A DNA stretch of 64,000 bases from Aureispira sp. CCB-E (GTDB lineage: Bacteria > Bacteroidota > Bacteroidia > Chitinophagales > Saprospiraceae): positions 6,979,501 through 7,043,500 of the forward strand of contig NZ_CP133671.1 of assembly GCF_031326345.1 (NCBI RefSeq), read 5' to 3'. The position numbers and the translations under genes were made by a program. Below are positions 55,277 to 64,000 of this stretch, one piece after another (within the stretch, counting starts at the first letter, position 1; each line of letters opens with the position of its first letter). The notes under the pieces are model-generated. The model was not told the origin of the DNA, ran no database searches, and worked only from the letters and a program-made list of their open reading frames with translations.

Positions 55277-55661
55277 TTTTTTGGGAGGGGAATTTATCTA
55301 CAAATTTTTGTGTTTCGTTTTAGTAATACTTAGCTACGCTGCTACTGCGTGGTCGTTTTTTTTGTAAAAGACTAAAAAAGCGTTGTCTTAACCTGACTAT
55401 AAATCTTTTCAAGAACTTAAACATAAAACTGCCGCCTATTCATAATCAACTATGCAATACTCATGCATCGAAGTTCACGAAATAAGTAAATTGATACGAT
55501 TTACTGCGTGAGCGCTTTGCTTTTAGTTAGCTGCGCTGCTACTATGTGGTTTCTACGAAGCAATATTGAGAAGTTATCAACAATAGTCATTTTCTAACCT
55601 TTGATTTCAATCGAAGTTAAGTTTTGAAATTCTACCTTTAATTCTTCATTCAACACTCTAG
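55277..55661. other. Intergenic region with two repeat copies
   Basis: Copy B: tagctacgctgctactgcgtgg (in part; 55331-55352). Copy C: a longer unit around 55487-55549 with 'gatacgatttactgcgtg' and 'cgctgctactatgtgg'. Both belong to the palindromic family seen at 28243. No gene is apparent. Confidence 0.6.
55487..55549. repeat. Palindromic intergenic repeat (copy C)
   Basis: Its right end (55534-55549) equals 28278-28293; the 'gatacgatttactgcgtga' part matches, in reverse complement, 'cacgcagtaaatcgtatt' near 41070-41090. The sequence reads as a degenerate hairpin-forming element. Confidence 0.6.
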
Positions 55662-55730
55662 TATTCAACTATAAACATAGCCTACTTAATCCCTGCGCTA
55701 CTGATTAGCACCATCGTTTATTGGATTGGC

Positions 55731-56243
55731 TTGTGGATTCTCAACACCCTATTTTTAGATGAAAATGAACCCAAGAAAAGCTTTCGAAAAGCAGTACATA
55801 AATTATTTTCTGACCAACAGATGCATTGGGTAGATCGTTGGATCCTTGCAGAAAATTTAATTGCTATTGTTCTTGGGTTTTGCTTTTTGACCATAGTCTA
55901 TTACAAGGGTTGGGTATATGGTGAACAAGCATTTGATGTTAATAATCCACAACTGTATCTGCCTCATTCTGTCATCATTTTATTAAGTTTCTTGTGTAGC
56001 ATTCCTTTGGCTATTTGGGTATTACGTTTATTCTCTCTAATCATATTTTTTACTTCTTTTGAAATCGTTTATACGGATATTCATTGGTTGAAATGGGTAC
56101 TTGAGTATTTCAATAAAGAAAAAAAGAAAGGCTGTTTGTATTCTATTTTGAGATTTTTACATTTTTTTGTATTGTGTATTCAGTTTCTTTTTTCTTTTAC
56201 CGTATCTTACGGTCTTTTACTAATCGTATTTGGTATTAATTAA
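55731..56243 (+). CDS. Small membrane protein with uncertain start
   Basis: This is a hydrophobic protein of at least 170 residues with three or four transmembrane helices (for example 'AENLIAIVLGFCFLTIVYY', 'SVIILLSFLCSIPLAIWVLRLF', 'FFVLCIQFLFSFTVSYGLLLI'). From TTG 55731 the protein begins at 'WILNTLFLDENE'. The open frame continues upstream to a stop at 55659 and encodes another transmembrane-like stretch ('LIPALLISTIVYWIGLWIL') without any ATG, GTG or TTG there, so the true start may be CTG 55701 or a rarer codon. No family recognised. Confidence 0.6.
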   Translation: MWILNTLFLDENEPKKSFRKAVHKLFSDQQMHWVDRWILAENLIAIVLGFCFLTIVYYKGWVYGEQAFDVNNPQLYLPHSVIILLSFLCSIPLAIWVLRLFSLIIFFTSFEIVYTDIHWLKWVLEYFNKEKKKGCLYSILRFLHFFVLCIQFLFSFTVSYGLLLIVFGIN

Positions 56244-56496
56244 CAAAATAGATTGGTTGTTAAAGTTTTTTATTAAAAGAAAAAATTAGTTCAATCAACA
56301 ACAAAAATGAATTTCACCTCGTTTTTAACAATGCAACCCTCTTCTTCATTCCTAAACACTTCCATTATAGTAATAATCTTCTACACATTTTATTCATTTA
56401 CATAGTGTGCTGACTCTTTGGCAAACTAACGATTTAGGACGGATTTTTGTTCAATCAAAAATTTGTTAACATTTTAATGGCTTAAAACAACATTCA

Positions 56497-57324
56497 GTGA
56501 GACATATATTATTACTCAGTTGTATTGCTTTTTTGGCAACGATTAACACAACGAATGCTCAATATTGGGAAGTGAGCGGAATGGGAGGTGTAACTTTTTA
56601 TCATGGTGATTTGGCCCCCGATTTCTCTATGCAAACACCAGGTGCAGCGGGAAGCTTTTTTGTACGCAGAAATGTAGACCCTAGAGTTTCTTTGCGCATA
56701 GGAGCTAGTTTTGGAACGATTAGCGCTTCAGACAAAAATTCTTTGAACGAATACAACAAAGCTAGAAACTTGAGTTTTCAGTCTACTATTTTTGAAGGTT
56801 CTGTAGGACTAGAATTCAACTTTTTGCCTTTTCACCACCACTCACAAAAAGGTAGAAATCACAATCAATTTTCTCCCTACTTGGTCGCAGGTTTCGGTGT
56901 TTTTCACCACAATCCTAAGGCAGAATACAAAGGAAGTTTGTATGAGCTACAACCTTTAGGTACAGAAGGGCAATCGGTGGGCGAAGAATATTCTCTAATT
57001 CAACCTTCTTTAATTTTAGGGGCTGGTATCAAAATAGACATTAATTCTGAATGGGGAATTGTTATTGAAGGAGCTACCCGAATTTTATTTTTTGATTATT
57101 TGGATGATGTTGCAGGAGAGTATGCCGATAGTCGTTTGATTGCATCTCATAGAGGATCTTTGGCTAGTGCTGCGATTGGTTTGGCAGATCGTTCGGGAGA
57201 AGTTGGGCAAAATTTGGGTAGACCAGGACGTCAACGAGGGGACTCCAAAACCAACGACGGTTATACAATGTTTACCATAGGCATTTTATACACCATGCAC
57301 CAATACCACTGCCCTTCTTGGTAA
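56497..57324 (+). CDS. DUF6089-like beta-barrel outer-membrane protein
   Basis: This 275-residue protein has a GTG start (56497) and signal peptide (ending TTNAQ). The start 'YWEVSGMGGVTFYHGDLAPDF' and later 'FSPYLVAGFGVFHHNPKAEY' are typical of DUF6089 barrels, which occur widely in Bacteroidota and are sometimes linked with the type IX secretion system. No ATG is available upstream in frame. A transcription terminator follows. Confidence 0.83.
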   Translation: MRHILLLSCIAFLATINTTNAQYWEVSGMGGVTFYHGDLAPDFSMQTPGAAGSFFVRRNVDPRVSLRIGASFGTISASDKNSLNEYNKARNLSFQSTIFEGSVGLEFNFLPFHHHSQKGRNHNQFSPYLVAGFGVFHHNPKAEYKGSLYELQPLGTEGQSVGEEYSLIQPSLILGAGIKIDINSEWGIVIEGATRILFFDYLDDVAGEYADSRLIASHRGSLASAAIGLADRSGEVGQNLGRPGRQRGDSKTNDGYTMFTIGILYTMHQYHCPSW

Positions 57325-57382
57325 ATTTCAAGATATTGGAACATTAAAAACTCCATTTTTACTTACATACTACTCAAAAAGA

Positions 57383-57421
57383 AAAACCTTTTGACAATTG
57401 GTCAGTTAAAAGGTTTTTTTT
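57383..57421 (+). terminator. Terminator of the DUF6089 gene
   Basis: Stem aaaacctttt/aaaaggtttt (57383-57392 with 57408-57417) followed by a T-run, 58 bases after the stop. Confidence 0.85.
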
Positions 57422-57486
57422 ATGTCCTTAGACTCCGTACATTGTGTAGCAAAACAAAACAGAAACACCAAATATAGACCAAACCA

Positions 57487-58881
57487 ATGCGAAAACTGTT
57501 ATTCGTTCTCTTAATTTTTACATTAAGTATTATAAGTTTAATTCTCTTATTCAACACTTTTACCAATTCCTCTAAGCAGAACAAAATTCAAACAGCTAAA
57601 GGACTTCCTGAATATCCAAAGGCAAGCCAACATTTGGCTAGTGTTTTGCGCATCCCAACAACCTCAGATAGTAATAGTGTCAAACATTTTAATCAGTTTC
57701 ATACCGCACTTCAAACCTTTTACCCAACACTTTTTAGCAACCCTAATGTAGAGTGGCAAAATTTTGAAGAACTTAGTTTGGTAGCAAAATGGATTGGCAG
57801 AACGCCTGAATTAGCTCCAATAGTACTGGTCGCAGAACAATATGTAGAGGAACCTGATTTAGAGACGATTCCTCAATGGAGTTACAATCCGTTTATGGGC
57901 AAAATTGATCGAGGATTTATTCATGGGCAAGGCACACAAGGCGGCAAGGCAGCTTTAATGGCTATGCTAGAAGTTTTTAATGACTTGGTTAGTCAAGATA
58001 TCCTTCCTAATCGAACCATTTATTTTGCTTTTCCTCATAACTCAGAGCAAGGAGAACTAGCCCTGATACAAGCTCTAAAACAAGCGAAAATTCAACCTGA
58101 ATTTATTCTAAAAACGGGCGGTCTAATTTGCCAAAATATGCTTTGGAGTACCTCAATGCCTACGGCTCTAATTGGGATTGGCACACCATCTGTATCCAAG
58201 GTATTTTTAGAATCTCAAAATGTTCCTCAAGAAGTTTTGCAACAACATATTCAGCAATTACAAACAGTACTTCCTTTTGTTGATATAGAAAACAAAGCTG
58301 TACAACAATTTACCAACTATATTAGCCCAGAACTAAACTTTAGCCAGCGTTTGGTTTTTTCTAACCAATGGTTGTTGAGCAACATTCAGCAAAAATGGTT
58401 ACAAAAAAATACTTTAACCAAAACGTGCTTTGGACACAATATCTACGTAGAGCAAAACACAGCAGATAGTACCAACAAACAAATTACAGAGTTAGCTTTT
58501 GTAGCTCCTCAAGTCCTAGCTAATTTGGAACAGTGGTTGAAAACGCATTTACAACATCCACAAATAAGATTACTAAAACAGCCTCAAATTCAATACACCA
58601 ACCAAACATTAGCACCTGTTGACAATCGCACCTATCAATTTATTAGCAATACTTGCAAAGAAATTTTTCCTAATATAATTACAGCACCTATACTAGTACA
58701 TCCGCCCTCCAAAATTAATTGGCAAGCTAATATTGATGCAGATATTTATTATTTCCATCCTGTTGTTTATACTGCCGCAACATGGGAGAAACAGCAACAA
58801 AAAATTGATGCTAAAATTAGTGCTAAAAACTACCAACAAATGATGCAATTTTATTACCAACTAATTAAAAATCGAATTTAA
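57487..58881 (+). CDS. M20-peptidase-like membrane protein without zinc ligands
   Basis: This 464-residue protein has an N-terminal membrane anchor (about 4-23) and a body with the layout of long M20/PM20D1-type peptidases ('LASVLRIPTTS', 'LSLVAKWIGRTPELAPIVLV', 'PQWSYNPFMGKIDRGFIHG', 'LPNRTIYFAF'). The metal motifs are gone: HxDVVP is AEQYVEEP (116-123), GRGxxDDK is GQGTQGGK (147-154), and the DEE patch is FPHNSEQGE (182-190). It probably folds as M20 but cannot bind a di-zinc site in the usual way. It may act as a binding protein. The stop is one base away from a convergent gene. Confidence 0.8.
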   Translation: MRKLLFVLLIFTLSIISLILLFNTFTNSSKQNKIQTAKGLPEYPKASQHLASVLRIPTTSDSNSVKHFNQFHTALQTFYPTLFSNPNVEWQNFEELSLVAKWIGRTPELAPIVLVAEQYVEEPDLETIPQWSYNPFMGKIDRGFIHGQGTQGGKAALMAMLEVFNDLVSQDILPNRTIYFAFPHNSEQGELALIQALKQAKIQPEFILKTGGLICQNMLWSTSMPTALIGIGTPSVSKVFLESQNVPQEVLQQHIQQLQTVLPFVDIENKAVQQFTNYISPELNFSQRLVFSNQWLLSNIQQKWLQKNTLTKTCFGHNIYVEQNTADSTNKQITELAFVAPQVLANLEQWLKTHLQHPQIRLLKQPQIQYTNQTLAPVDNRTYQFISNTCKEIFPNIITAPILVHPPSKINWQANIDADIYYFHPVVYTAATWEKQQQKIDAKISAKNYQQMMQFYYQLIKNRI

Positions 58882-58882
58882 C

Positions 58883-59728
58883 TTAATCGGCTTTATCCAA
58901 CAAGCTTCGATCTCTAATTTGATATTCTATCATGGCGTTTTGTTCGTCTATTGCCACTTCAAAAACGCCTTGTTCGTGTAAGTTTTCCAATTTTAGTTTG
59001 GCTTCATCCATGGATACTTGCAATTTGACACAAACAAGTGTAGGAGTCAACCTCCCATCGTGCTCAATGGCTAATTTCAACATTGCTGCATCTGGAATTT
59101 TTATTTTCTGTTGTTCGGATAGTTCTAATGATAGCTTATCTTTTTTTGCAGGTAGTTTTCGTAACACTGGTGCAGCTGTGTGCAAGGATTGATTGATTAC
59201 ATAAATCTGTTGAAAACTTTGATTGTACAAAACATTAACTTTTTTAGCCTTTGTCAAACGACGAAGTAAGGCTTTGGCATCCAATACATTGATTCCAAAA
59301 ATAACCACCAATTCTGCAATAGTAATTTGATAGTCGTTTACATGAGATAAAATAACGGAAATAATTTCATCTTCAGATAGACCAAATAATTCAGCAGGCA
59401 ATGAATCAAACAAGGGAACACGTTCTATCAATTGATAAACACCTTTCATACTTCCATTTGCATCATAATAACGCCTCAAAGCTCCTGACATTGCTAAATA
59501 AGCTAGACGACTCGTCGCTTCTTTTTCTGTCAAATCGGTTGCTGTTGCCAATTGCTTTTCTGTAATAAAATTATTTGACTGAGCCATAATTTTAAAAATA
59601 TCAGCATCGGTTGCTTTGTGTTTGGTATCATTATATACTTTTTGATAATGAGCTTTCACTGCATAATAAATTAATGCAACCATAAAAATTATAATCCCAA
59701 TCAATACAACTAAAGCAAGTACTTTCAT
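58883..59728 (-). CDS. Membrane-anchored triple winged-helix-like protein, copy 3
   Basis: This 281-residue protein has an N-terminal transmembrane helix (about 3-24) and then three winged-helix-like units: about 40-105 ('FITEKQLATATDLTEKEA', 'GVYQL'), about 125-185 ('QITIAELVVIFGINVLDAKALL') and about 205-278 ('LTPTLVCVKLQVSMDEAKLKL', 'MIEYQIRD'). Each has the helix-turn-helix spacing 'xT..(Q/E)L......s..EA...L..L...G'. It is the most divergent of three adjacent paralogues. No family is known to me. DNA binding at the membrane or protein-protein contact are both possible. Confidence 0.75.
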   Translation of the reverse strand: MKVLALVVLIGIIIFMVALIYYAVKAHYQKVYNDTKHKATDADIFKIMAQSNNFITEKQLATATDLTEKEATSRLAYLAMSGALRRYYDANGSMKGVYQLIERVPLFDSLPAELFGLSEDEIISVILSHVNDYQITIAELVVIFGINVLDAKALLRRLTKAKKVNVLYNQSFQQIYVINQSLHTAAPVLRKLPAKKDKLSLELSEQQKIKIPDAAMLKLAIEHDGRLTPTLVCVKLQVSMDEAKLKLENLHEQGVFEVAIDEQNAMIEYQIRDRSLLDKAD

Positions 59729-59867
59729 TTCTAGTTTATTATATCATTGACATTCCATAGAGCAGCTACACCAATAACAACCAACAGAACAACTTCCTAA
59801 TTCGTTCATTAATAGTTATTTTTTTGTAAATAGATCTCATCAAAAATCCGTTCTTAGCTACTCCTTA

Positions 59868-60701
59868 TTATTCCAACAAAGACCGATCTCTCAAGTGATA
59901 TTCCATCACATAATTATCCTCATCCACATCCATTATAAAAGCTCCCTGCTCGTATAATTCTTCTAACTTTTGCTTGGCTTCATCTATAGAGATTTTCTTT
60001 TTCAAGCAAAGTAATGTAGGAGTTAATTTCCCTTTATGGTTGATGGCTAATTGTATCACATCAGCATCTGGGATTTTAATACGTTCTTGTTGTGGTAACT
60101 TTATTTTTTGTAATTGACGCTGTTGAGTTTTGTCTCTAAGTCGAGGTTCTTTAAGGTGAATCGTTTGATTGATTACATAAATGTGATTGAATCCTTTTCT
60201 AAGAACACTAATGGCTCCATTTTTTTTCAAACGCTGAATCAAAGCTTTCGCCTCATAGATATCAATACCAAAAATAACTACTAATTCTGCTACTGTAACT
60301 TGATAATCGTTAACATGCAACAAAATCATTTCCACAATTTCTTTGTCTGACAACGTATCTATGTTCGTTCGAACAGACGAAATCAATGGTACCTCTTCTT
60401 TGAGTTGGTATATCGCCTTGCCTGTTCCGCTAGAATCGTAATAACTGCGTAATACCCCTTGATAGGCAAGATGCATAAAACGAACTTTCGCCTCTTTAAG
60501 ATCCAAAGAAGAAGAAGCAACCAACTGCTCTACAGTTAAAAAATGATTTGCCTGGGTCATCATTTTAAACAAATCTGCGTCTGAAAGTTTATGTTGGCTC
60601 GCAGCATGTTGTTTTTTTAATCTATTTTTTGACCAATATACAATGGCTGCAATGAACAGAAAATATAAAATAATACCTATAATAATCAGTGCTACCTTCA
60701 T
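59868..60701 (-). CDS. Membrane-anchored triple winged-helix-like protein, copy 2
   Basis: This 277-residue paralogue has a TM helix (about 4-24), then the same three units: 'FLTVEQLVASSSLDLKEAKVRF', 'QVTVAELVVIFGIDIYEAKALI' and 'LTPTLLCLKKKISIDEAKQKL', with the closing 'EYHLRDRSLLE'. It overlaps the upstream copy by four bases (ATGA), so copies 1 and 2 are translationally coupled, while copy 3 follows 139 bases later. The linker between units 2 and 3 is basic. Confidence 0.75.
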   Translation of the reverse strand: MKVALIIIGIILYFLFIAAIVYWSKNRLKKQHAASQHKLSDADLFKMMTQANHFLTVEQLVASSSLDLKEAKVRFMHLAYQGVLRSYYDSSGTGKAIYQLKEEVPLISSVRTNIDTLSDKEIVEMILLHVNDYQVTVAELVVIFGIDIYEAKALIQRLKKNGAISVLRKGFNHIYVINQTIHLKEPRLRDKTQQRQLQKIKLPQQERIKIPDADVIQLAINHKGKLTPTLLCLKKKISIDEAKQKLEELYEQGAFIMDVDEDNYVMEYHLRDRSLLE

Positions 60702-61534
60702 TGTTCCAACAAATTTTTATCTCTCAAATAATATTCTACCAACGCATCTTGTTGGTTGACATCTATAATAAACGCCCCTTGCTCGTATAAGTCATCTAGT
60801 TTTATTTGCGCTTCTTCTATTGATATGTTTAATTTTAGGCAAACTAATGTTACGGTCAAACGTCCCTTGTGTTCAATAGCTAAACGAAGTATATCCGCAT
60901 CGGGAATTTTTAATTTTACAATCTCTCGCTCTTGTTTGCTTTCTTTAGGAAGCTTGATCTTAATTGGTGGCGAAGATGATTCAAATTTAGGCGTTCCCTT
61001 TATCAAAGGATCTTTTACAACATATATTAACGAAGTTCCTTTCCACAATCGTTTCACCAAACCGCTTTTTTTCAATCGTTCTAGTGTTTGTTTTGCCAAT
61101 TCGATTTCTATTCCAAAAATGATGACCAATTCTGCAATTGTAATTTGATAATCTTTTGAATAACTCATTACCGCATCAACAATTTCTGTCTCCGTCAAAC
61201 CTTCTATGCTAATCGGTAAAATATCGTCCTCTGGTAACGCTTCTTTTAGTTGATAAACCGTTCGCATGCCACTACCATCTTGAAATTTTTTCACGATCCC
61301 TTTCATCGATAAATAAGCTAATCGATTCGCAGCTTCTTTTTTGCTCAAGGCAGAAACCATTGATAATTGTTTGGCTGTGAGAAAATGATTGGCTCTAGAC
61401 ATTAATTTAAAAATCTCTGCATCTGAAAATTTACTCCTACTTTTCTCATATTGATTTTTGTAATATACCTGAATCATCGGAATACATCCCAAGAGCAAAA
61501 ACATAATCAAAAAAAATATAAAAGAATCTTCCAT
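60698..61534 (-). CDS. Membrane-anchored triple winged-helix-like protein, copy 1
   Basis: This 278-residue protein starts at ATG 61534, giving the TM helix 'SFIFFLIMFLLLGCIPMIQV'; a longer frame from 61585 is not supported by the paralogues. The units are 'FLTAKQLSMVSALSKKEAANRL', 'QITIAELVIIFGIEIELAKQTL' and 'LTVTLVCLKLNISIEEAQIKL', ending 'YYLRDKNLLEQ'. All three proteins share 'SDAEIFKLM' right after the anchor. The unit order and lengths are the same in the three, so the gene triplicated after the internal repeats formed. Confidence 0.75.
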   Translation of the reverse strand: MEDSFIFFLIMFLLLGCIPMIQVYYKNQYEKSRSKFSDAEIFKLMSRANHFLTAKQLSMVSALSKKEAANRLAYLSMKGIVKKFQDGSGMRTVYQLKEALPEDDILPISIEGLTETEIVDAVMSYSKDYQITIAELVIIFGIEIELAKQTLERLKKSGLVKRLWKGTSLIYVVKDPLIKGTPKFESSSPPIKIKLPKESKQEREIVKLKIPDADILRLAIEHKGRLTVTLVCLKLNISIEEAQIKLDDLYEQGAFIIDVNQQDALVEYYLRDKNLLEQ

Positions 61535-62108
61535 TTTTACGCCTTGATTTTTATCTAGTTGGATATACGAATAGCAACTTTCCAAGATAGCAAACTTTTA
61601 ATCGTTTCGAAATATCTTTGCCCTAAATCCTAATAAACATTTTTTTTAAGTTTTTTTAGGGGAGGTCAAAAACTCAAACGACAGTACTTTAAAACCTTTT
61701 TTATACTTAACAAAGAATAAAGATTTACACAACAATGATAATTTACTATTTAATTTTAGTTTATATTGCTTAACTAATACTCCGTTGATTTTTTAGTTTT
61801 TCTACGAACCCGTAGACTCACGAAGTAAAAACGTAAAAAAGCATCTTGCATTAATTTGATTGTCAGTCTTTTAGTACAGAGGTCAACAGAAGTGCATCTT
61901 GCTGATAAGCAAACTAATACGATTTTTCAACGGAGTAATGCTTAACCATATCCCTAGAAATAAATTGCAACCTATTGAAATCATGGATTTAAAGGGTTCC
62001 TTTTTGAGAATACGCCCACATTATTCTGATAAGGTAATAGCTCAAAATCCTTCCGAAGAATCCTCCGTTCTTCTTTATACCATTGATTAATTTTGAAAAA
62101 AAGTACTT
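61535..62108. other. Intergenic region before the protease gene
   Basis: Contains a small hairpin (tctacg/cgtaga, 61801-61816) and repeat-like words ('cacgaagtaa', 'aaaaaagcatcttgcatt' near 61834). A short ORF at 61938-62090 is treated separately. No clear promoter for the protease gene was found. Confidence 0.45.
61938..62090 (+). CDS. Possible small ORF upstream of the protease gene
   Basis: A 50-codon frame from ATG 61938 encodes 'MLNHIPRNKLQPIEIMDLKG' and a soluble tail rich in Ser and Glu, ending 19 bases before the protease ATG. Composition is not clearly random, but there is no signal peptide, motif or homologue I can name. It may be a chance frame or a leader peptide. Confidence 0.2.
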   Translation: MLNHIPRNKLQPIEIMDLKGSFLRIRPHYSDKVIAQNPSEESSVLLYTID

Positions 62109-64000
62109 ATGCGATTTAACATTACCTTTAAGCTATTCCTACTCTTTTTGGTAGCTAGTTTAAACAACAACCTTGCTGCTCAAGACAATTTCCCTCATGT
62201 AGAAGGAGAAATATTAGTTCGTGTCAAAGATGGTCACTCTATTGCTTGGGTGATCAAAGATTTAGAATTACACAAAGGACTCCAAACACACATCAATAAC
62301 AAAGCCTTGCTCTCTGAGCACATGAATATTTGGCAATTAACATTTAATAAAGATATTTTAAGTACCTCCAAAATGCTTGCAAAAGCAAGAAACCACCCAT
62401 CTGTTCATAATGCTCAACTCAACTATATTTTAGAAAAAAGAGTTACCCCTAACGATCCTTCTTACAACCAACAATGGCAGTATGAACAATCATCTAACAT
62501 CGATTTAGATGCTTCAGCAGCTTGGGATATTACAACAGGTGGTGTCACAGCTTTAGGAGACACTATTGTTATCTGCGTTATTGACGATGGTCTAGAGGTT
62601 AGTCACTCTGATTGGGGAAATAATGTTTGGAGAAACAACGGAGAGATTCCTGGCAATGGCATTGATGATGATGGCAATGGTTATATTGACGATTTCCAAG
62701 GATGGAATGCCAATGCAAATAATAACAATATTGTAGCTGGAAGTCCTTTTACCAATCATGGGACACCTGTTGCAGGAATCATTGCAGCAAAAGGAAACAA
62801 TGGTGTGGGCGTAAGTGGTGTCAATTGGGATGCTAAGTTAATGTTTGTCGTTGGAGGTGGAACAAGTGCCAATTCAATTGCAGCATACAGTTACCCTTTA
62901 GCTTGCCGAAAACTGTACAACCAAACCAATGGCGCTTCAGGAGCTTTTGTTGTTGCCACGAATGCTTCATGGGGAGTTGACAACCAACAATGTGCAACCT
63001 ATGCTCCTTTAGTAAATGAATTTTATGATACCTTAGGAGCTTATGGAATTCTCAATGCTGCTGCTACAGCCAATGCCAATAATAACGTTGATGTAACAGG
63101 AGATTTTCCAACCAGTTGTGATAGCGATTATTTAATTGCTGTAACCAATATTAACCAAGCAGGAAATAAAGTCAACCAAGCTGGCTATGGTTTAACAACA
63201 GTTGACCTAGGAGCGTTTGGTGAAGGTACGTATACCCTAACCATCAACAATGGTTATGGAGGTTTTGGAGGTACTTCTGGAGCTACTCCACATGTCGCTG
63301 GAACTATCGGTTTATTATATTCTGCTCCTTGTCCTAGGTTAGCTCTACTAGCACGTACTCAACCTGCTCAAACAGCATTGTTACTCAAACAAATTATTTT
63401 AAATTCTACTGTCAGCAATGCTTCTATGCAAGGAACAACAGTTAGTGGGGGAATTTTAAACATGAAAAATGCCTTAGATTCTGTTATGGCTATTGGCTGT
63501 TCTCTATCAGGTTGCCACGAACCTTACAATGTGCTTGCCAATACAATTACTGGCAATAGTGCTGTTCTCAATTGGGATCGTGTTGACTCGACAACGCTTT
63601 ATTACATACGATATAGAGTGGTTGGAAATCCTACTTGGACTTTCGCTTCAGCACCTGATACCTTCTCTATTCTAAACGGCTTAGTAGCTTGTACAAATTA
63701 TGAGGTAGAAATTGCTGCTGATTGTGATACAACAGCTTATTCTAGCAGCTATAATTTCAAAACAGGAGACTGTTGCGTAGCTCCTAGCAATATTAATGTC
63801 GATACAACTGGGCTAACTTCTGCTTCGTTCTCTTGGGCGACAGATCCTTTTGTTACAACTTATAATGTAGAATATAAACTAAAATCTAGTGCCACTTGGC
63901 TAACCACCACCACTACTGGAGGAGGAATTATGTTGACAGGTCTAGACAGCTGCGAACTATACGAACTTCGCATTCTTTCTTCTTGTCCTGTCAATGTCAA
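62109..64000 (+). CDS. Subtilisin-like S8 protease with Fn3 domains (3' end off the window)
   Basis: At least 630 residues are visible and the gene runs off the right edge. A signal peptide (ending NNLAAQ) is followed by a prodomain (about 25-125), then the catalytic domain with D159 (VICVIDDGLEV), H217 (NHGTPVAGIIA) and S390 (GGTSGATPHVAG), the full triad. After about residue 470 come fibronectin type III-like units ('PYNVLANTITGNSAVLNWD', 'APSNINVDTTGLTSASFSW'). The N-terminus 'EGEILVRVKDGHSIAWVI' fits exported Bacteroidota subtilases. A T9SS sorting domain is expected beyond the window, but is not visible. Confidence 0.92.
   Translation, partial: MRFNITFKLFLLFLVASLNNNLAAQDNFPHVEGEILVRVKDGHSIAWVIKDLELHKGLQTHINNKALLSEHMNIWQLTFNKDILSTSKMLAKARNHPSVHNAQLNYILEKRVTPNDPSYNQQWQYEQSSNIDLDASAAWDITTGGVTALGDTIVICVIDDGLEVSHSDWGNNVWRNNGEIPGNGIDDDGNGYIDDFQGWNANANNNNIVAGSPFTNHGTPVAGIIAAKGNNGVGVSGVNWDAKLMFVVGGGTSANSIAAYSYPLACRKLYNQTNGASGAFVVATNASWGVDNQQCATYAPLVNEFYDTLGAYGILNAAATANANNNVDVTGDFPTSCDSDYLIAVTNINQAGNKVNQAGYGLTTVDLGAFGEGTYTLTINNGYGGFGGTSGATPHVAGTIGLLYSAPCPRLALLARTQPAQTALLLKQIILNSTVSNASMQGTTVSGGILNMKNALDSVMAIGCSLSGCHEPYNVLANTITGNSAVLNWDRVDSTTLYYIRYRVVGNPTWTFASAPDTFSILNGLVACTNYEVEIAADCDTTAYSSSYNFKTGDCCVAPSNINVDTTGLTSASFSWATDPFVTTYNVEYKLKSSATWLTTTTTGGGIMLTGLDSCELYELRILSSCPVNV

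Overview
The window looks like chromosome of an AT-rich member of the Bacteroidota, plausibly a gliding, Saprospira-like marine lineage (phylum confident, lower ranks an inference). The signs are a type IX secretion C-terminal domain (31591-33432), OmpA proteins with PD40 or thrombospondin type 3 repeats, DUF4271 beside hemD, a zinc-ribbon protein beside a Nif3-like protein, and promoters of the TTTG-N19/21-TAnnTTTG type. Several genes start with TTG or GTG. I saw no rRNA, tRNA, CRISPR array, insertion sequence or prophage.

The standout region is 6.7-25.2 kb. Two complete ribosomal-peptide (RiPP) clusters of the 'ATP-grasp plus SPASM' type lie in tandem. Each has a double-glycine precursor followed by a hairpin, an ATP-grasp ligase, an unnamed small basic protein, a SPASM-type Cys-rich protein with no radical-SAM CxxxCxxC motif, a C39-peptidase ABC exporter and an HlyD adaptor. 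Cluster 1 (6708-12919) encodes a precursor whose core is an octapeptide repeat (DNGDSDHH and variants). Cluster 2 (13205-20620) encodes a Cys- and acid-rich precursor and adds a secreted helical-repeat protein. The two exporters and the two adaptors share near-identical tracts (438 bp and 379 bp) inside otherwise diverged genes, which looks like gene conversion. A convergent operon (25174-20631) supplies a TolC channel, a second HlyD and an ABC half-transporter whose ATPase motifs are largely eroded. Inferred flow: the precursors are cross-linked by the ligases, cleaved after GG by the C39 domains, and exported through HlyD and TolC.

Left flank (1-6451): a cut-off lipoprotein-like gene, a DUF3137 membrane protein, a large OmpA/PD40 envelope protein, and a PPK2 polyphosphate kinase coupled to a DUF4442 hotdog protein.

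Middle (25.3-52.5 kb): two paralogous small secreted proteins, a degenerate FtsE-like ATPase, a rhodanese lipoprotein, rpiB, an enoyl-CoA hydratase-like gene, cystathionine beta-synthase, a T9SS cargo protein, a PagL-like lipid A deacylase, TPR proteins, DUF4271-hemD, a zinc-ribbon/Nif3 operon, a major OmpA porin, an amino-acid dehydrogenase, an arginase-fold protein without metal ligands, two secreted TonB-C-domain proteins, and atpD-atpC.

Right part (52.9-64 kb): a single-POTRA Omp85 protein with nadK (TTG start), a small membrane protein with an unclear start, a DUF6089 protein, an M20-like protein lacking its zinc ligands, three tandem membrane-anchored proteins each built from three winged-helix-like repeats, and a subtilisin-like protease with Fn3 domains that runs off the right edge. 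Intergenic spaces carry a degenerate palindromic repeat family (for example at 28.2, 41.0 and 55.3-55.5 kb).
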